Below the pieces are notes generated by a model that made no database searches, was not told where the DNA came from, and saw only the letters and a program-made list of their open reading frames with translations. The translations under genes were made by a program, and so were the position numbers. A stretch of DNA of 64,000 bases from DAOMNN01 sp035443825 (GTDB lineage Bacteria > Pseudomonadota > Gammaproteobacteria > Burkholderiales > Rhodocyclaceae), in contig DAOMNN010000006.1 of assembly GCA_035443825.1 (NCBI GenBank), forward strand, positions 11,549-75,548, given 5' to 3'. Numbering within the stretch: position 1 is the first letter of the stretch; each line of letters begins with the position of its first letter. Shown here one piece after another: positions 43,532 through 51,461 of this stretch.

Positions 43532-43984
43532 TCAGGTCGCGATGTCACCCGAGATGTAGTTTGCAAGGTGCTGAATCGTGGCCTCCTGTTCCTGCATCAC
43601 CGCCTTGACGACGTCGCCAATGGTTATGATGCCGACGACCTTCCCGTCGTCAACGACCGGCAGGTGGCGGAAGCGCTTGTTCGTCATCGTATTCATTACC
43701 GCGGTGATCTGGTCTGACGGGGTAATCGTCTGAACCTTGGTCGTCATCAGTTCCCCAACGGACACGTTGCGCGAACTCAGACCCTTGAGGACGATCTTTC
43801 GCGCGTAGTCGCGCTCGGTGAAAATGCCGACCAACTGATCATGATCGATGACGAGCACCCCGCCGATGTCATGCTCCGCCATCAGCGCGAGCGCATCGAA
43901 AACACTGCTGTCAGGTCTTACCGAGTAGGTTTTGTAACCCTTCTGATCCAGGACCTGTTTGACGGAAACGACAATCGCTGTCAT
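43532..43984 (-). CDS. CBS-domain pair protein
   Basis: The 150-residue protein consists almost entirely of two CBS domains (residues ~10-70 and ~75-135) with the adenosyl-ligand motifs GIFTERDYARKI and GIITIGDVVKAV. Stand-alone CBS proteins sense adenine nucleotides and energy state. ATG 43984 is preceded by GGAAGAG. An FNR-type box lies at 44071-44084 upstream, suggesting anaerobic control. Confidence 0.9.
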   Translation of the reverse strand: MTAIVVSVKQVLDQKGYKTYSVRPDSSVFDALALMAEHDIGGVLVIDHDQLVGIFTERDYARKIVLKGLSSRNVSVGELMTTKVQTITPSDQITAVMNTMTNKRFRHLPVVDDGKVVGIITIGDVVKAVMQEQEATIQHLANYISGDIAT

Positions 43985-44031
43985 ATCGGCATCTCTTCCT
44001 ATTCTGTTCTTCGTGTGGCGCATTCTCTCAC

Positions 44032-44063
44032 AGCCTCGGGACTGTCCGGACAGTCCCGAGGCT
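44032..44063. repeat. Perfect 32-nt palindrome between panC and the CBS gene
   Basis: Two 16-nt arms meet without a loop (left arm AGCCTCGGGACTGTCC). In RNA it would form a strong hairpin. No T-run follows on the minus strand, while on the plus strand GATTTGTTTG follows. It may terminate panBC transcripts or act as a protein site within the CBS-gene promoter region. Confidence 0.8.
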
Positions 44064-44070
44064 GATTTGT

Positions 44071-44084
44071 TTGACACGGATCAA
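44071..44084. promoter_or_regulatory. FNR/ANR/DNR-type binding site upstream of the CBS gene
   Basis: TTGAC-ACGG-ATCAA matches 9 of the 10 defined positions of TTGAT-N4-ATCAA. It is 87 nt upstream of the CBS ATG. A candidate -10 (GAGAAT, 44022-44027 on the minus strand) would put its centre near -62, the class I distance. Confidence 0.65.
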
Positions 44085-44113
44085 ACGGATTGTTCCCGTG
44101 CAAAGGCGCCGGC

Positions 44114-44941
44114 TCAGATCTCGAGATTATCGATCAGACGGGTCCTACCGAGCCGGGCCGCCGCCAGCACGACAAGCGGATCGTCTTCCTGGGAAGGGGG
44201 CTGCAAGTCGGCACGGCGGCGCACAGCAATGTAGTCCGGCACCCAGCCATGCGCCTCGAGTGCTGCCATGGCATCCGTCTCGAGCTTGAGAAAGTCGTGA
44301 TCTCCGCCACGCACCGCATCGCAGACCCGGGTGAGTTCGCGGAACAGTCTCGGAGCCTCGGCCCGCTCCTCCGGGGATAGATAACCGTTGCGGGAGGACA
44401 GCGCAAGGCCATCCTCCGCACGCACGGTCTCGCCGGGCAGGACCTCGACCGGCAGGGCGAGCTGGCGCACCATGTTGGACAGCACCATAAGCTGCTGGTA
44501 ATCCTTTTTGCCGAACAGCGCCATATCGGGCTGGACGATGTTCAGCAGCTTGAGCACCACCGTAGCGACCCCGCGGAAATGCCCGGGCCGGAATTCGCCT
44601 TCCAGGATCGAAATCTGGGCCGGAGCCGGATCGACGTGGTAGTTCTGGGGCTCGGGATACATCAGACGCTCGTCGGGTGCGAACAGATGTGCAACCCCGG
44701 CGGCTTCGAGCTTCTCGCAGTCGGCGTCCAGGGTGCGCGGATACTTGGTGAAGTCCTCGCCGGGTCCGAACTGCAGTCGATTCACGAATATGCTCGCAAT
44801 CACCGCGTCCGCACTCGTGCCGGCCTGGCGCATCAGCGTGATGTGTCCGGCGTGAAGGTTCCCCATGGTCGGCACGAAGGCAATCTTGCCGGCTCGTGCG
44901 CGTGCCGCACGGATGCTGTCGATCGAGGTGTGTATCTGCAT
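44114..44941 (-). CDS. panC: Pantothenate synthetase
   Basis: The 275-residue enzyme has the nucleotidyl-transferase signature PTMGNLHAGHITLM and LFGKKDYQQLMV. It joins pantoate and beta-alanine using ATP. It follows panB by 36 nt as the last gene of the group. Confidence 0.97.
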   Translation of the reverse strand: MQIHTSIDSIRAARARAGKIAFVPTMGNLHAGHITLMRQAGTSADAVIASIFVNRLQFGPGEDFTKYPRTLDADCEKLEAAGVAHLFAPDERLMYPEPQNYHVDPAPAQISILEGEFRPGHFRGVATVVLKLLNIVQPDMALFGKKDYQQLMVLSNMVRQLALPVEVLPGETVRAEDGLALSSRNGYLSPEERAEAPRLFRELTRVCDAVRGGDHDFLKLETDAMAALEAHGWVPDYIAVRRRADLQPPSQEDDPLVVLAAARLGRTRLIDNLEI

Positions 44942-44977
44942 GTCGTGTTTCCGGATACGGAAAAGAAGAAGCTCGTA

Positions 44978-45793
44978 TCAGTAGCAGTGTTCGGCGGCAG
45001 GGAAACTGCCGTCCCGTACCGCATCGACGTAGCGGCCGACTGCCTCGTCGATGCTCGCCGCGCCTTCCATGAAGTTCTTGACGAAGCGTGCCTTGTGTCC
45101 CGGAAATACACCGATCATGTCGTGCAGGACGAGAACCTGGCCATCGCAGTCGCGACCTGCGCCGATGCCGATGGTGGCCATCGATGTCAGGCTTGCAGTG
45201 ATCTCGGTGGCAACGGCGGCCGGGATCATCTCGAGGACCATCATGGCCGCACCGGCCTGTTCCAGTGCGAGTGCATCTGCCTTGAGCCGGGCGGCGCCGC
45301 TCTCGCTGCGGCCCTGCACGCGATAGCCCCCAAGCTGATGCACCGACTGGGGCGTCAAGCCGATGTGGGCGCAGACGGGTACGCCGCGCTCGACCAGGAA
45401 GTGGATGGTGTCGGCGATATGGATGCCGCCTTCGAGCTTGACCATCTGTGCGCCTGCCGCCATGAGGCGGGCGGCATTGCGCATGGCCTGTTCGGCATTT
45501 TCCTGGTAGCTTCCGAAAGGCATGTCTGCGATCAGAAAGGGTCGGTTGCACCCGCGTGCGACACATTCGGTGTGGTAGATCATGTGATCCACGGTTACGG
45601 GCAAGGTGGATTTCTGCCCCTGAAGCACGTTGCCCAGCGAATCGCCGACCAGAAGGACGTCTACCCCGGCGCGTTCGAGCAGCGCCGCGAAGCTTGCGTC
45701 GTAGCAGGTGAGCATTGCGATCTTGCGATGCTCGGCCCGCATCTTGCCCAGTTCGAAGAGGGTTACCGGTTTGTTGTCTTGCAAATAGTTCAT
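44978..45793 (-). CDS. panB: 3-methyl-2-oxobutanoate hydroxymethyltransferase
   Basis: The 271-residue enzyme has MLTCYDASFAALLERAGVDVLLVGDSLGNVLQG, CAHIGLTPQSV and the C-terminal VLHDMIGVFPGHKARFVKNF. It makes ketopantoate from 2-oxoisovalerate, a branched-chain intermediate supplied by ilvBHC products. It sits upstream of panC. Confidence 0.97.
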   Translation of the reverse strand: MNYLQDNKPVTLFELGKMRAEHRKIAMLTCYDASFAALLERAGVDVLLVGDSLGNVLQGQKSTLPVTVDHMIYHTECVARGCNRPFLIADMPFGSYQENAEQAMRNAARLMAAGAQMVKLEGGIHIADTIHFLVERGVPVCAHIGLTPQSVHQLGGYRVQGRSESGAARLKADALALEQAGAAMMVLEMIPAAVATEITASLTSMATIGIGAGRDCDGQVLVLHDMIGVFPGHKARFVKNFMEGAASIDEAVGRYVDAVRDGSFPAAEHCY

Positions 45794-45965
45794 TGCTTGC
45801 TCCTGGCCCGGATTTCCTGTCCATTCACGCTTGGAGCGCGATGATCGAGGCTTGCCTGGGAGTCGTCTGTCGCGGTGTCCGGGCTGTTCGAGGCGGCAGT
45901 GTTTCGCAAAACGCTGCCCTGCACAAGCCTCATTTCACGATTATCGGTCGATCGGTGATGCGCGT

Positions 45966-46610
45966 TCAGGCCGCGTAGCCGAAGAACTCCCTGTAACTGC
46001 GCATGTTCCGCAGGCGTTCGAGCAGCAGGTCGAAGTCGTCGTCCAGATCGACGGGATTGAGCACTTCGGCATCGACGATAAACAGAGGAGCCGCATCGTA
46101 CTCATAGAAAAAGCGCGCGTAACGTTCGGCGACGCGCTCGAGATAGCTCTCGGTGATGCGGCGCTCGGCTTCCATGCCACGCTGATGCACTCGCCCGATC
46201 AATGTTTCGGGCTTCGCCTGCAGGTAGATGACGAGATCCGGTTTGCGCGTGTGGATCGGTTTCATGGATTCGAAGATTCGCTGGTAAAGCCGCAGTTCGT
46301 CGGACGGCAGATTGAGCGATGCGAACAACGGATCCTTGTCGAGGATGAAATCGGACACGAGGCGCCTGTCCATAGCCGCCCCTTCTGCCCCGAGCAGGGC
46401 GAGCTGGTCGATACGCTGGAACAGGAAGGAGATCTGCGTGGCCAGAGCCCAGCGATCGAGGTTCTGGTAGAAGCGACCCAGAAACTCGTTGCACTCCGGC
46501 TGTTCGAAGACGGTGTCGGCATCGAGCCGTTCTGCGAGCCGTCTCGCCAGCGAAGTCTTGCCGGCGCCGATAGGCCCTTCGACGACGATGTATTGCGCCT
46601 TGTCTAGCAT
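45966..46610 (-). CDS. Deoxynucleoside kinase family protein
   Basis: The 214-residue protein has a P-loop VVEGPIGAGKTSLARRL, the FQRIDQLALL substrate region, a DRRLVSDF motif in place of the ERS segment of deoxynucleoside kinases, and an arginine-rich lid (RVHQRGMEAERRITESYL). It would phosphorylate a deoxynucleoside. The gene lies between folK and panB, its usual betaproteobacterial position. ATG 46610 gives MLDKAQYIVVEG; the longer frame start is less likely. Confidence 0.85.
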   Translation of the reverse strand: MLDKAQYIVVEGPIGAGKTSLARRLAERLDADTVFEQPECNEFLGRFYQNLDRWALATQISFLFQRIDQLALLGAEGAAMDRRLVSDFILDKDPLFASLNLPSDELRLYQRIFESMKPIHTRKPDLVIYLQAKPETLIGRVHQRGMEAERRITESYLERVAERYARFFYEYDAAPLFIVDAEVLNPVDLDDDFDLLLERLRNMRSYREFFGYAA

Positions 46611-46698
46611 GGGGGATGGAGGGATCCGTTGTGCGCCATGGTGTCCGGTCACTATACACATTGAGGGCCACAACTCGTCAAGCCCGGTGACTGTGGCC

Positions 46699-47202
46699 CT
46701 AGAGTCGCGTCACCAATTGGTCGGACACGCGTGGCAGCAGCGCCGACACGCGTCCATGGCCGGGGATTTCGGCGTCCGGTGCAATCTCGGCCAGGGGTAC
46801 GAGCACGAAGGCCCGTCGATGCATGCGTGGATGCGGCACCTGCAGCCTTGGCGTGTCGATCACGGCGTCGGCGTACAGGAGCAGGTCGAGATCGAGCGTT
46901 CTGGGTGCCCGGTGCGACTGTCGCGTACGTCCCGCCGTGATCTCGATCTCGAGCAAGGCCTCGAGCAGATCCTCTGCAGGCATGTCCGTAGCGAGTTCGA
47001 CGACTGCGTTGATGTAGTCCGGCTGCCCACGGACACCGATCGGATCGGTGCGATACAAGGATGAACGCCGAACGACGCTTGTGCCCGGAAGTCGGCCGAT
47101 GGCGTCGAGTGCGTGATGATATGCCGAAACCGGGTCACCAAGATTCGCGCCGAATGCCACGAATGCCCGGACCTTCCTGCTGTGCACAGGGGAAGCGGTC
47201 AT
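46699..47202 (-). CDS. folK: 6-hydroxymethyl-7,8-dihydropterin pyrophosphokinase
   Basis: The 167-residue enzyme has FVAFGANLGDP at the N-terminus and the HPPK signature RAPRTLDLDLLLY, followed by VPHPRMHRRAFVLVPL. It pyrophosphorylates the pterin in folate synthesis. The ATG overlaps the pcnB stop (ATGA). Confidence 0.95.
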   Translation of the reverse strand: MTASPVHSRKVRAFVAFGANLGDPVSAYHHALDAIGRLPGTSVVRRSSLYRTDPIGVRGQPDYINAVVELATDMPAEDLLEALLEIEITAGRTRQSHRAPRTLDLDLLLYADAVIDTPRLQVPHPRMHRRAFVLVPLAEIAPDAEIPGHGRVSALLPRVSDQLVTRL

Positions 47203-48554
47203 GCCGTATCGGACTCTGGCGCGTGTTCGGTGGTTGCGGCAGGTTTGCGGCGACGTCTGCGCTTCCTTGCCGGCGCATCGGAAGCAGGCGCCTGCTTCAT
47301 GAGCGCTTCGCGGTCGTCGTTTCCGGCGTGGGCGAAGCGCTGCCACCAATCGACGAGCGCCATCTCGATCTCTCCAGACTCGGCGCGCAGTTTCAGGAAA
47401 TCCCAGGCGGCGCGATAGCGCGGCTGCTCGATCAGGCGCCACGGCGACTTGCCGGCGCGCTTCTCGAAGCGCGGCTGCAGCGCCCATATTTCCTTGATAT
47501 CCCCGGCGATGCGGCGCGTGATCGCAAGCTTCGTGGCCTGTGAGTCGAGCACGTCGTCCATCGCAGCGAACAGTGCCGGCTGGTTATCCTCGCCGTCCCG
47601 CTTGCGTGTCTCCCACGTCGCAAGGACCTCATGCCAGAGAAGCGTCGCGAACAGGAATCCGGGCGACACCGATTTGTCCTGCCGCACTCGCTCGTCGGTG
47701 TTCTCGAGCGACAACCACACGAAGCGCTCGCCCATGGGCTGCTCGAGAATGACGTCGAGAAGCGGGAGGAGACCGTGGTGCAGCCCTTCTTCCCGCAGCT
47801 GCGTCAGGCACCGGACGGCATAGCCCGAAAACAGCAGTTTGAGCATTTCGTCGAAAAGCCGTGCGGCAGGGACGTTCTCGAGAAGGATCGCCATCTCGCG
47901 AATCGGATGCCGCGCTTCGGGATCTATGCTCAGCCCCAGTTTCGCGCCAAGGCGTACTGCACGCAGCATTCGCACCGGATCTTCGCGGTAACGCGCACGC
48001 GCGTCGCCAATGATGCGCAGCGTCTTCTGGCGGATGTCGGCCACACCGTGGTGATAGTCGACGATGGTTTCGGTGGTCGGGTCGTAGTACAGTGCGTTGA
48101 CCGTGAAGTCGCGCCGGGTGGCGTCTTCGGCCTGAGTGCCGTACACGTTGTCGCGCAGCACACGCCCGTGGGCATCGGTCTGGGCGGCTTCGGCGTCGTG
48201 GCTTGCGCGAAACGTGGAGACTTCCATGGTCTCGCGACCGCTCATGACATGCACGATCTTGAAACGCCTGCCGATGATTCGCGAACGGCGGAAAAGTGCG
48301 CGCACCTGTTCGGGCGTGGCGCTGGTCGCAATGTCATAGTCCTTGGGGGGGTGACCGCTCAACAGGTCGCGAACCGCGCCTCCGACGATGAACGCCGCAT
48401 GGCCGTTCTCCTGAAGCACCGAGCACACCTTGCATGCGGCCGAGGACAACTGTTCGCGTCGGATTCCGTGCTGGGCCAGCGGAATCAGTGCGGGTTCGGT
48501 TCGGGGGCCCGGTCCGGCGCGACGAAAAACCTTGCGTAGCAGCTTGCGGATCAT
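47199..48554 (-). CDS. pcnB: Poly(A) polymerase I PcnB
   Basis: The 451-residue class II nucleotidyltransferase has FIVGGAVRDLLSGHPPKDYDIATSATPEQ with the catalytic DYD, RRDFTVNALYY, and EDPVRMLRAVRLGAKLG. A basic C-terminal tail ends RKRRRRRKP. It adds poly(A) to RNAs and promotes decay; the basic tail and polymerase-type motifs separate it from CCA-adding enzymes. ATG 48554 gives MIRKLLRKVFRR. Confidence 0.94.
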   Translation of the reverse strand: MIRKLLRKVFRRAGPGPRTEPALIPLAQHGIRREQLSSAACKVCSVLQENGHAAFIVGGAVRDLLSGHPPKDYDIATSATPEQVRALFRRSRIIGRRFKIVHVMSGRETMEVSTFRASHDAEAAQTDAHGRVLRDNVYGTQAEDATRRDFTVNALYYDPTTETIVDYHHGVADIRQKTLRIIGDARARYREDPVRMLRAVRLGAKLGLSIDPEARHPIREMAILLENVPAARLFDEMLKLLFSGYAVRCLTQLREEGLHHGLLPLLDVILEQPMGERFVWLSLENTDERVRQDKSVSPGFLFATLLWHEVLATWETRKRDGEDNQPALFAAMDDVLDSQATKLAITRRIAGDIKEIWALQPRFEKRAGKSPWRLIEQPRYRAAWDFLKLRAESGEIEMALVDWWQRFAHAGNDDREALMKQAPASDAPARKRRRRRKPAATTEHAPESDTA

Positions 48555-48888
48555 CGGGGCAAGAATCCAAGCATCAACATAAGCGCGCAATAATAACTGA
48601 TGCGCCGCCTAGGAGGCTGTCGGACTTGAGCGATCGTCACGAGCCGAGTGGGAAAGCGAGGACAGATCCGACCGTTTTTGAGGCGCATAGTGGTTCTATG
48701 CAACGAAAAAACGGTCGGATATGGACCGCGTTCCCACTGGCGAAGTAGATCAGTCTCAAGTCCGACAGCCTCCTGCGGTGAGCAACGGATGGCCTGATCG
48801 ACACTGCGCCTGGTCACATCCGACGGTCTGTGGGCGACGGCCCGCGCAAAGGAGGCGGATCCAGCGCGAGCGTGCCGTATCCGAGCTG
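48555..48888. other. Intergenic region with the full palindromic element
   Basis: This 334-nt stretch lies between the pcnB start and the 3' end of the HAD gene. The element at 48611-48774 fills its middle. The rest holds no recognisable gene; the pcnB promoter should lie between 48555 and 48640 or within the element. Confidence 0.5.
48611..48774. mobile_element. MITE-like palindromic element, 164 nt
   Basis: The ends are a perfect 20-bp inverted repeat: AGGAGGCTGTCGGACTTGAG (48611-48630) and its reverse complement (48755-48774). Nested inside are a 14-bp pair ATCCGACCGTTTTT/AAAAACGGTCGGAT (48666-48679, 48707-48720) and a central GCATAG/CTATGC pair, so the whole unit can fold into one long hairpin. 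It carries no protein. A related shortened copy lies at 15956-16055. No clear target duplication was seen. Confidence 0.78.
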
Positions 48889-49551
48889 TCAGCGCAGGGA
48901 CATGACGGGCCAGCCGTGTGAAAGTGCATGTGCCCGGAGCCGCTCGTCGGGATCCACGGCGACGGGGTCGGAGACCCGCTGCAGCAGGGGAAGATCGTTG
49001 TGGGAATCGCTGTAGAACCAGCTTCGATCGAAGCTGCCCCAGTGCAGACCCATGGATTCGAGCCACGCGTCCACCCGTCCGATCTTGCCCGCCTTGAAGG
49101 CCGGCAAGCCACGCGGCTTTCCGGTAAAGGCGCCGTTCTCCTGTGCGGCGATCGTCGCGACGAGATGGGGAATGCCGAGTTCGCGGGCGATCGGGCCGGT
49201 TACGAAACTGTTTGTCGCCGTGACCACGGCCACGGTCGCGCCCTGTTCGGTGTGTTGGTGTACCAGCGCCCGTGCGCTGTCGGTGATCATCGGGCGAATG
49301 ACGCTTTCCATGAACTCGTGGTGCCACACATCGAGTTGCTCGCGAGGGTGGCGTGCGAGCGGGGCGAGCTGGAAGTCGAGAAACTCGAAGATGTCCAGCG
49401 TGCCGGCCTTGTATTGCTCGAAAAAGGCCGCGTTTCTGGCTTCGTAGAGCTCTTGGTCGAGTACGTTTTTGGAGATCAGAAACCGTGCCCACTCGAAGTC
49501 CGAGTCGCCATCGAGAAGGGTGTTGTCGAGATCGAATAATACGAGTTCCAC
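48889..49551 (-). CDS. HAD-IB family hydrolase (phosphoserine phosphatase-like)
   Basis: The 220-residue enzyme has motif I FDLDNTLLDGDSD, motif II VVTATNS, a Lys in KAGKIGRVD and motif IV WFYSDSHNDLPLL, with a helical cap between. The group includes SerB-like phosphatases and CicA. The start is taken as GTG at 49551, since AAGGA lies 6 nt upstream and the protein then begins MELVLFDLDNT. It is downstream of hda by 26 nt, a common order. Substrate unknown. Confidence 0.85.
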   Translation of the reverse strand: MELVLFDLDNTLLDGDSDFEWARFLISKNVLDQELYEARNAAFFEQYKAGTLDIFEFLDFQLAPLARHPREQLDVWHHEFMESVIRPMITDSARALVHQHTEQGATVAVVTATNSFVTGPIARELGIPHLVATIAAQENGAFTGKPRGLPAFKAGKIGRVDAWLESMGLHWGSFDRSWFYSDSHNDLPLLQRVSDPVAVDPDERLRAHALSHGWPVMSLR

Positions 49552-49577
49552 AGGGGGTCCTTGCAGTGCGTGCGGGT

Positions 49578-50249
49578 TCAGAGGTCGAGTCCGGTCTGCA
49601 TCAGCTTGCGCAGCAGCGGCAGGGTGGCGGGTCGCTTGCATTCGAGCGCTGCGCGATCGATTGCATCCACTGCCGTGATCAGGCTTGGCATGTCACGTCG
49701 GCCGTGGCGCAGGATAAAATCGATCACGTCCTGCGGCAGATGCAGCCCCCTGCGTCGGGCGAGCGTGGCGATGATCGCGGCACGGGTCGCGTCGTCGAGC
49801 GGGCGTAGCTCGAACACCAGGCATTGGCCGATGCGGGTGCGCAGGTCCTCGCGCAGGCGCAGAGCGATCGGGGGCGCTGCGCCACAGAGCAGAAGGGTGA
49901 CGTTGTCGAATCTGGCACGGTTGAAGGCATTGAATACTGCTGTTCGTCCGGCTTCGGACAGCGATTCGACATCGTCGATCGCAAGCAGATGTCCGGGCGC
50001 GCCCGGCAGCGTCTCGCCGATCGTGACACCCTCGAGATAGTGTGACGGCCGTCCGGCCTCGGCAGCAGCAGAAACTGCGGCGCGCAATAGATGCGTGCGC
50101 CCGCTTCCTGGGGGACCCCATAGATACACATGATCGTTGCCGCCGATAGCGTCCTGCAGTGCCTGCAGCAGGATCGCGTTCGCGCCGCTTACGAAGTTGG
50201 CGAAGGCAGGCGGCGCATCGGGTCGCAGGTCGAGCAGCATCTGCTTCAT
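49578..50249 (-). CDS. hda: DnaA regulatory inactivator Hda
   Basis: The 223-residue AAA+ protein resembles the DnaA ATPase core: PDAPPAFANFVSGANAILLQAL, Walker A GPPGSGRTHLL, Walker B LLAIDDVE, and arginine-finger region. It starts MKQMLLDLRPD; the short N-terminal QMLLDL resembles a sliding-clamp binding motif. It promotes ATP hydrolysis by DnaA after initiation. It overlaps the upstream perM-type gene by 4 nt. Confidence 0.93.
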   Translation of the reverse strand: MKQMLLDLRPDAPPAFANFVSGANAILLQALQDAIGGNDHVYLWGPPGSGRTHLLRAAVSAAAEAGRPSHYLEGVTIGETLPGAPGHLLAIDDVESLSEAGRTAVFNAFNRARFDNVTLLLCGAAPPIALRLREDLRTRIGQCLVFELRPLDDATRAAIIATLARRRGLHLPQDVIDFILRHGRRDMPSLITAVDAIDRAALECKRPATLPLLRKLMQTGLDL

Positions 50250-51340
50250 CGTGGTTCGTCCTTCGGCGGGCCTTCGTCACCCAGGTAGAGTGCGCTGCCG
50301 AACCATTCGTTTCGGACTTCTCGCAGGCCGACCAGAATTGCGGCGCTGGCCGGCAGCGCGACAAGCATGCCGACAAAGCCGAACAACTGGCCGAAGGCCA
50401 TCAGTGCGAAGATGACGGCAAGCGGATGAAGTCCGATGCGCTCGCCGACGAGATAGGGCGTGAGCACATAGGTTTCCAGGAGTTGTCCGATGCCGAACAC
50501 CACGCCGACCCCGATCAGCGGAGTCCAGCCTTCTCCCTGCAGCAGCGCGGCCAGAATGGCCAGGATCAGACCGCTGCCGAAGCCGACGAAGGGAATGAAG
50601 GCGAGCAGGCCGGTGATGACGCCGACCGGCAGGGCGAACTTGAGACCGGCCAGCCACAGGCCCAAGCTGTAGAACACGGCGAGAATCAGCATCACGGACA
50701 ACTGGCCGCGCATAAACTCGGACAGGACCGAATCGATATCGCGCAGAATGCGCATCGTGCGTGACAGCATCGGACGCGGGATGATGGCTTGCAGACTGCC
50801 GGTAACGCGAGGCCATTCCTGCAACAGGTAGAACATCACGATCGGAATCAGTATCAGGTTGGCGGCGACTGCAATCAGCGCGAGACCGCCCTCGCGCGCA
50901 TGGCTGAGGATGGTCGGGATCAGGTCCTTGGCCGCTTCACGGTGCTCGGTGACCCAGGCCTTGGCCGAGGCCACGTCGAGGTCAATCGTGATTCCCAGGC
51001 GGGCGCTCAGGAACGGCGCTATACGGTCGTTGAGCACCTCGATCAGTTCCGGCAGGCGCGCAATGAGCGTGACCGCCTCGCGATAGATCATGGGGGCGAA
51101 GATCAGGAACAGCAGCGCGATCAGCGCGCCCATTCCCAGGATCACGAGCAGCACCGCCAATACGCGGGGCATGCGGCGCGCAACCATCCAGTTCACTGCC
51201 GGATCGCAGATGTAGGCGAACACGGCCGCTACGGCAAACGGCGTAAGGATCGGTGACAGGGCGTAGAACAGCACCAGCAGGGCGAGGCCCACGCCTGCCC
51301 AGACGGCTGTTTGCAGACGATCGGCGCGGGGGAGGTTCAT
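50246..51340 (-). CDS. AI-2E/PerM family transporter
   Basis: The 364-residue protein has about eight membrane segments and the family blocks YALSPILTPFAVAAVFAYI near the start and LLAFIPFVGFGSGLILAILAALLQGEGW near the C-terminus. Members include autoinducer and Na+/H+ exporters. The substrate cannot be assigned. It is coupled to hda and divergent from purM. Confidence 0.88.
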   Translation of the reverse strand: MNLPRADRLQTAVWAGVGLALLVLFYALSPILTPFAVAAVFAYICDPAVNWMVARRMPRVLAVLLVILGMGALIALLFLIFAPMIYREAVTLIARLPELIEVLNDRIAPFLSARLGITIDLDVASAKAWVTEHREAAKDLIPTILSHAREGGLALIAVAANLILIPIVMFYLLQEWPRVTGSLQAIIPRPMLSRTMRILRDIDSVLSEFMRGQLSVMLILAVFYSLGLWLAGLKFALPVGVITGLLAFIPFVGFGSGLILAILAALLQGEGWTPLIGVGVVFGIGQLLETYVLTPYLVGERIGLHPLAVIFALMAFGQLFGFVGMLVALPASAAILVGLREVRNEWFGSALYLGDEGPPKDEPR

Positions 51341-51366
51341 TTCGAGTAAAATTTCCGGCTTCAGTT

Positions 51367-51386
51367 GCGGTCCTGCAATGGACCGC
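51367..51386 (+). promoter_or_regulatory. Hairpin in the purM upstream region
   Basis: GCGGTCC-TGCAAT-GGACCGC forms a perfect 7-bp stem 75 nt before the purM start. If transcribed it lies in the 5' UTR; otherwise it may be an operator. No riboswitch class was recognised. Confidence 0.35.
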
Positions 51387-51461
51387 GGAACCCGTTAATG
51401 TAGCCCCTCGGAGTTGCGCTCTCAAGGTTTCATCGCACTCCGGGCAATGTGAGGAAGAATC

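Noticed and set aside
48551..49492. 313-codon minus-strand frame through the palindromic element and the HAD gene
   Set aside because: It shadows the HAD gene in another frame and its tail is just translated repeat sequence.
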